A stretch of DNA of 64,000 nt from Syntrophomonas sp. GTDB taxonomy: Bacteria; Bacillota; Syntrophomonadia; Syntrophomonadales; Syntrophomonadaceae. Shown here in pieces: positions 63,706-64,000 of the stretch (positions are counted from its first letter, which is position 1; every line of letters begins with the position of its first letter). The stretch lies in contig JAENZN010000001.1 in assembly GCA_016841245.1 (NCBI GenBank), positions 62,001 through 126,000 on the forward strand. Reading direction: 5' to 3'. Position numbers and translations under genes: made by a program. The notes beneath the pieces are model-generated. The model did not search any database and was not told the origin of the DNA. It was given only the letters and a program-made list of their open reading frames with translations.

Positions 63706-64000
63706 TCAATGTTTAATACCATACTTGCTGGCTTTACGAGAAATGGTGGAAGCGTCTACTTCCAGAATGCTGGCAGCTTTGCCGCATGAATTGGCAATAG
63801 CAAAGGTTTTCTGAAGCAATTGCCTTTCAACATTTTCCACTGCATCTTTTAGCGGAATTATTTTATTTACGCTAACCGCCTGGTCTGCACCGCGTCCTCC
63901 CCCATATCCAGCCGTTACGAAAAAGTCTGGGAGGTGCTGGGGAGTTAAAATTTCACAACTGCTGGTTACTACCAATCTCTCCATAAGGTTTTCCAGCTGT
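63706..64000 (-). CDS. Sigma54-dependent activator, C-terminal end (cut by window edge)
   Basis: The last 98 residues of an enhancer-binding protein: the end of the AAA+ domain (LENLMERLVVTSS), a linker and a Fis-type helix-turn-helix (NSCGKAASILEVDASTISRKASKYGI). The frame stays open to the right edge. Convergent with the CoA-transferase gene, which it may control. Confidence 0.85.
   Translation of the reverse strand, partial: QLENLMERLVVTSSCEILTPQHLPDFFVTAGYGGGRGADQAVSVNKIIPLKDAVENVERQLLQKTFAIANSCGKAASILEVDASTISRKASKYGIKH

Noticed and set aside
63224-63722. Minus-strand frames of 161 and 110 codons across the GC-rich element
   Set aside because: Pro/Arg/Cys-rich low-complexity translations caused by the GC-rich structured DNA, without ribosome sites, overlapping the CoA-transferase gene or its terminator.

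Overview
The window looks like chromosomal DNA of a low-to-mid GC, anaerobic, Gram-positive (monoderm) bacterium of the Clostridia, plausibly a relative of the Syntrophomonadaceae. Evidence for a monoderm: two sortases, LPXTG-type anchors, an LCP protein and a SipW-type signal peptidase. Evidence for a fermentative or syntrophic anaerobe: a complete two-subunit glycine cleavage system, an Fe-S L-serine dehydratase, a large soluble FAD/Fe-S oxidoreductase, an acetyl/butyryl-CoA transferase and two sigma54 activators. The genus is inference. I saw no rRNA, tRNA, CRISPR array or intact transposase.

Layout. 1-4.6 kb: ArsR regulator and metal P-type ATPase (cut by the left edge), small proteins, UspA, a small-alarmone-hydrolase-like HD protein, MarR. 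4.7-9.9 kb: CPA2 antiporter and an FAD/Fe-S oxidoreductase with a Met-rich tail. 10.2-20.8 kb: sdaAB-sdaAA, an LCP protein, and one minus-strand run gcvT-gcvH-gcvPA-gcvPB-lpdA-lplA-MBL that degrades glycine and supplies its lipoylation. 21.3-23.8 kb: MORN protein, Hsp20, PAS-sigma54 activator. 24.4-34.5 kb: a duplicated cassette (SARP/BTAD regulator, small TWQG protein, LPKTG surface protein) closed by a sortase. 35-43.3 kb: glnS, an ImuB-DUF6504-DnaE2 mutasome behind a LexA box, and MscS. 43.7-54 kb: a TasA/camelysin-like surface fibre locus (two SipW-type substrates, SipW peptidase, DUF5305 protein, LPITG-anchored paralogue, sortase) next to a NarL-type two-component system and an atypical response regulator. 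55-61.3 kb: an AT-rich orphan gene, an EF-G paralogue, surE, lepB and a YpmA-like gene. 62-64 kb: CoA transferase, a GC-rich strongly structured element, and the end of a second sigma54 activator.

The most striking system is the duplicated 24.4-34.5 kb cassette. Both copies carry, ahead of the small TWQG gene, a heptamer-type direct repeat with 11-bp period placed exactly 8 bp before a good -10 box. This is the classical SARP promoter layout, otherwise known mainly from actinobacterial antibiotic clusters, here apparently driving sortase-anchored adhesin genes. The regulators end in a GGDEF-like domain that has lost its signature. A second theme is a family of short palindromic repeats (cores TCAGGCACTAACTTAC and GGGGACGGTTC) sitting at the 3' ends of genes. 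In three cases they supply the stop codon, and two unrelated proteins share the C-terminal tail GVRH because of this. A third is the ~205-bp structured element at 63.5 kb.
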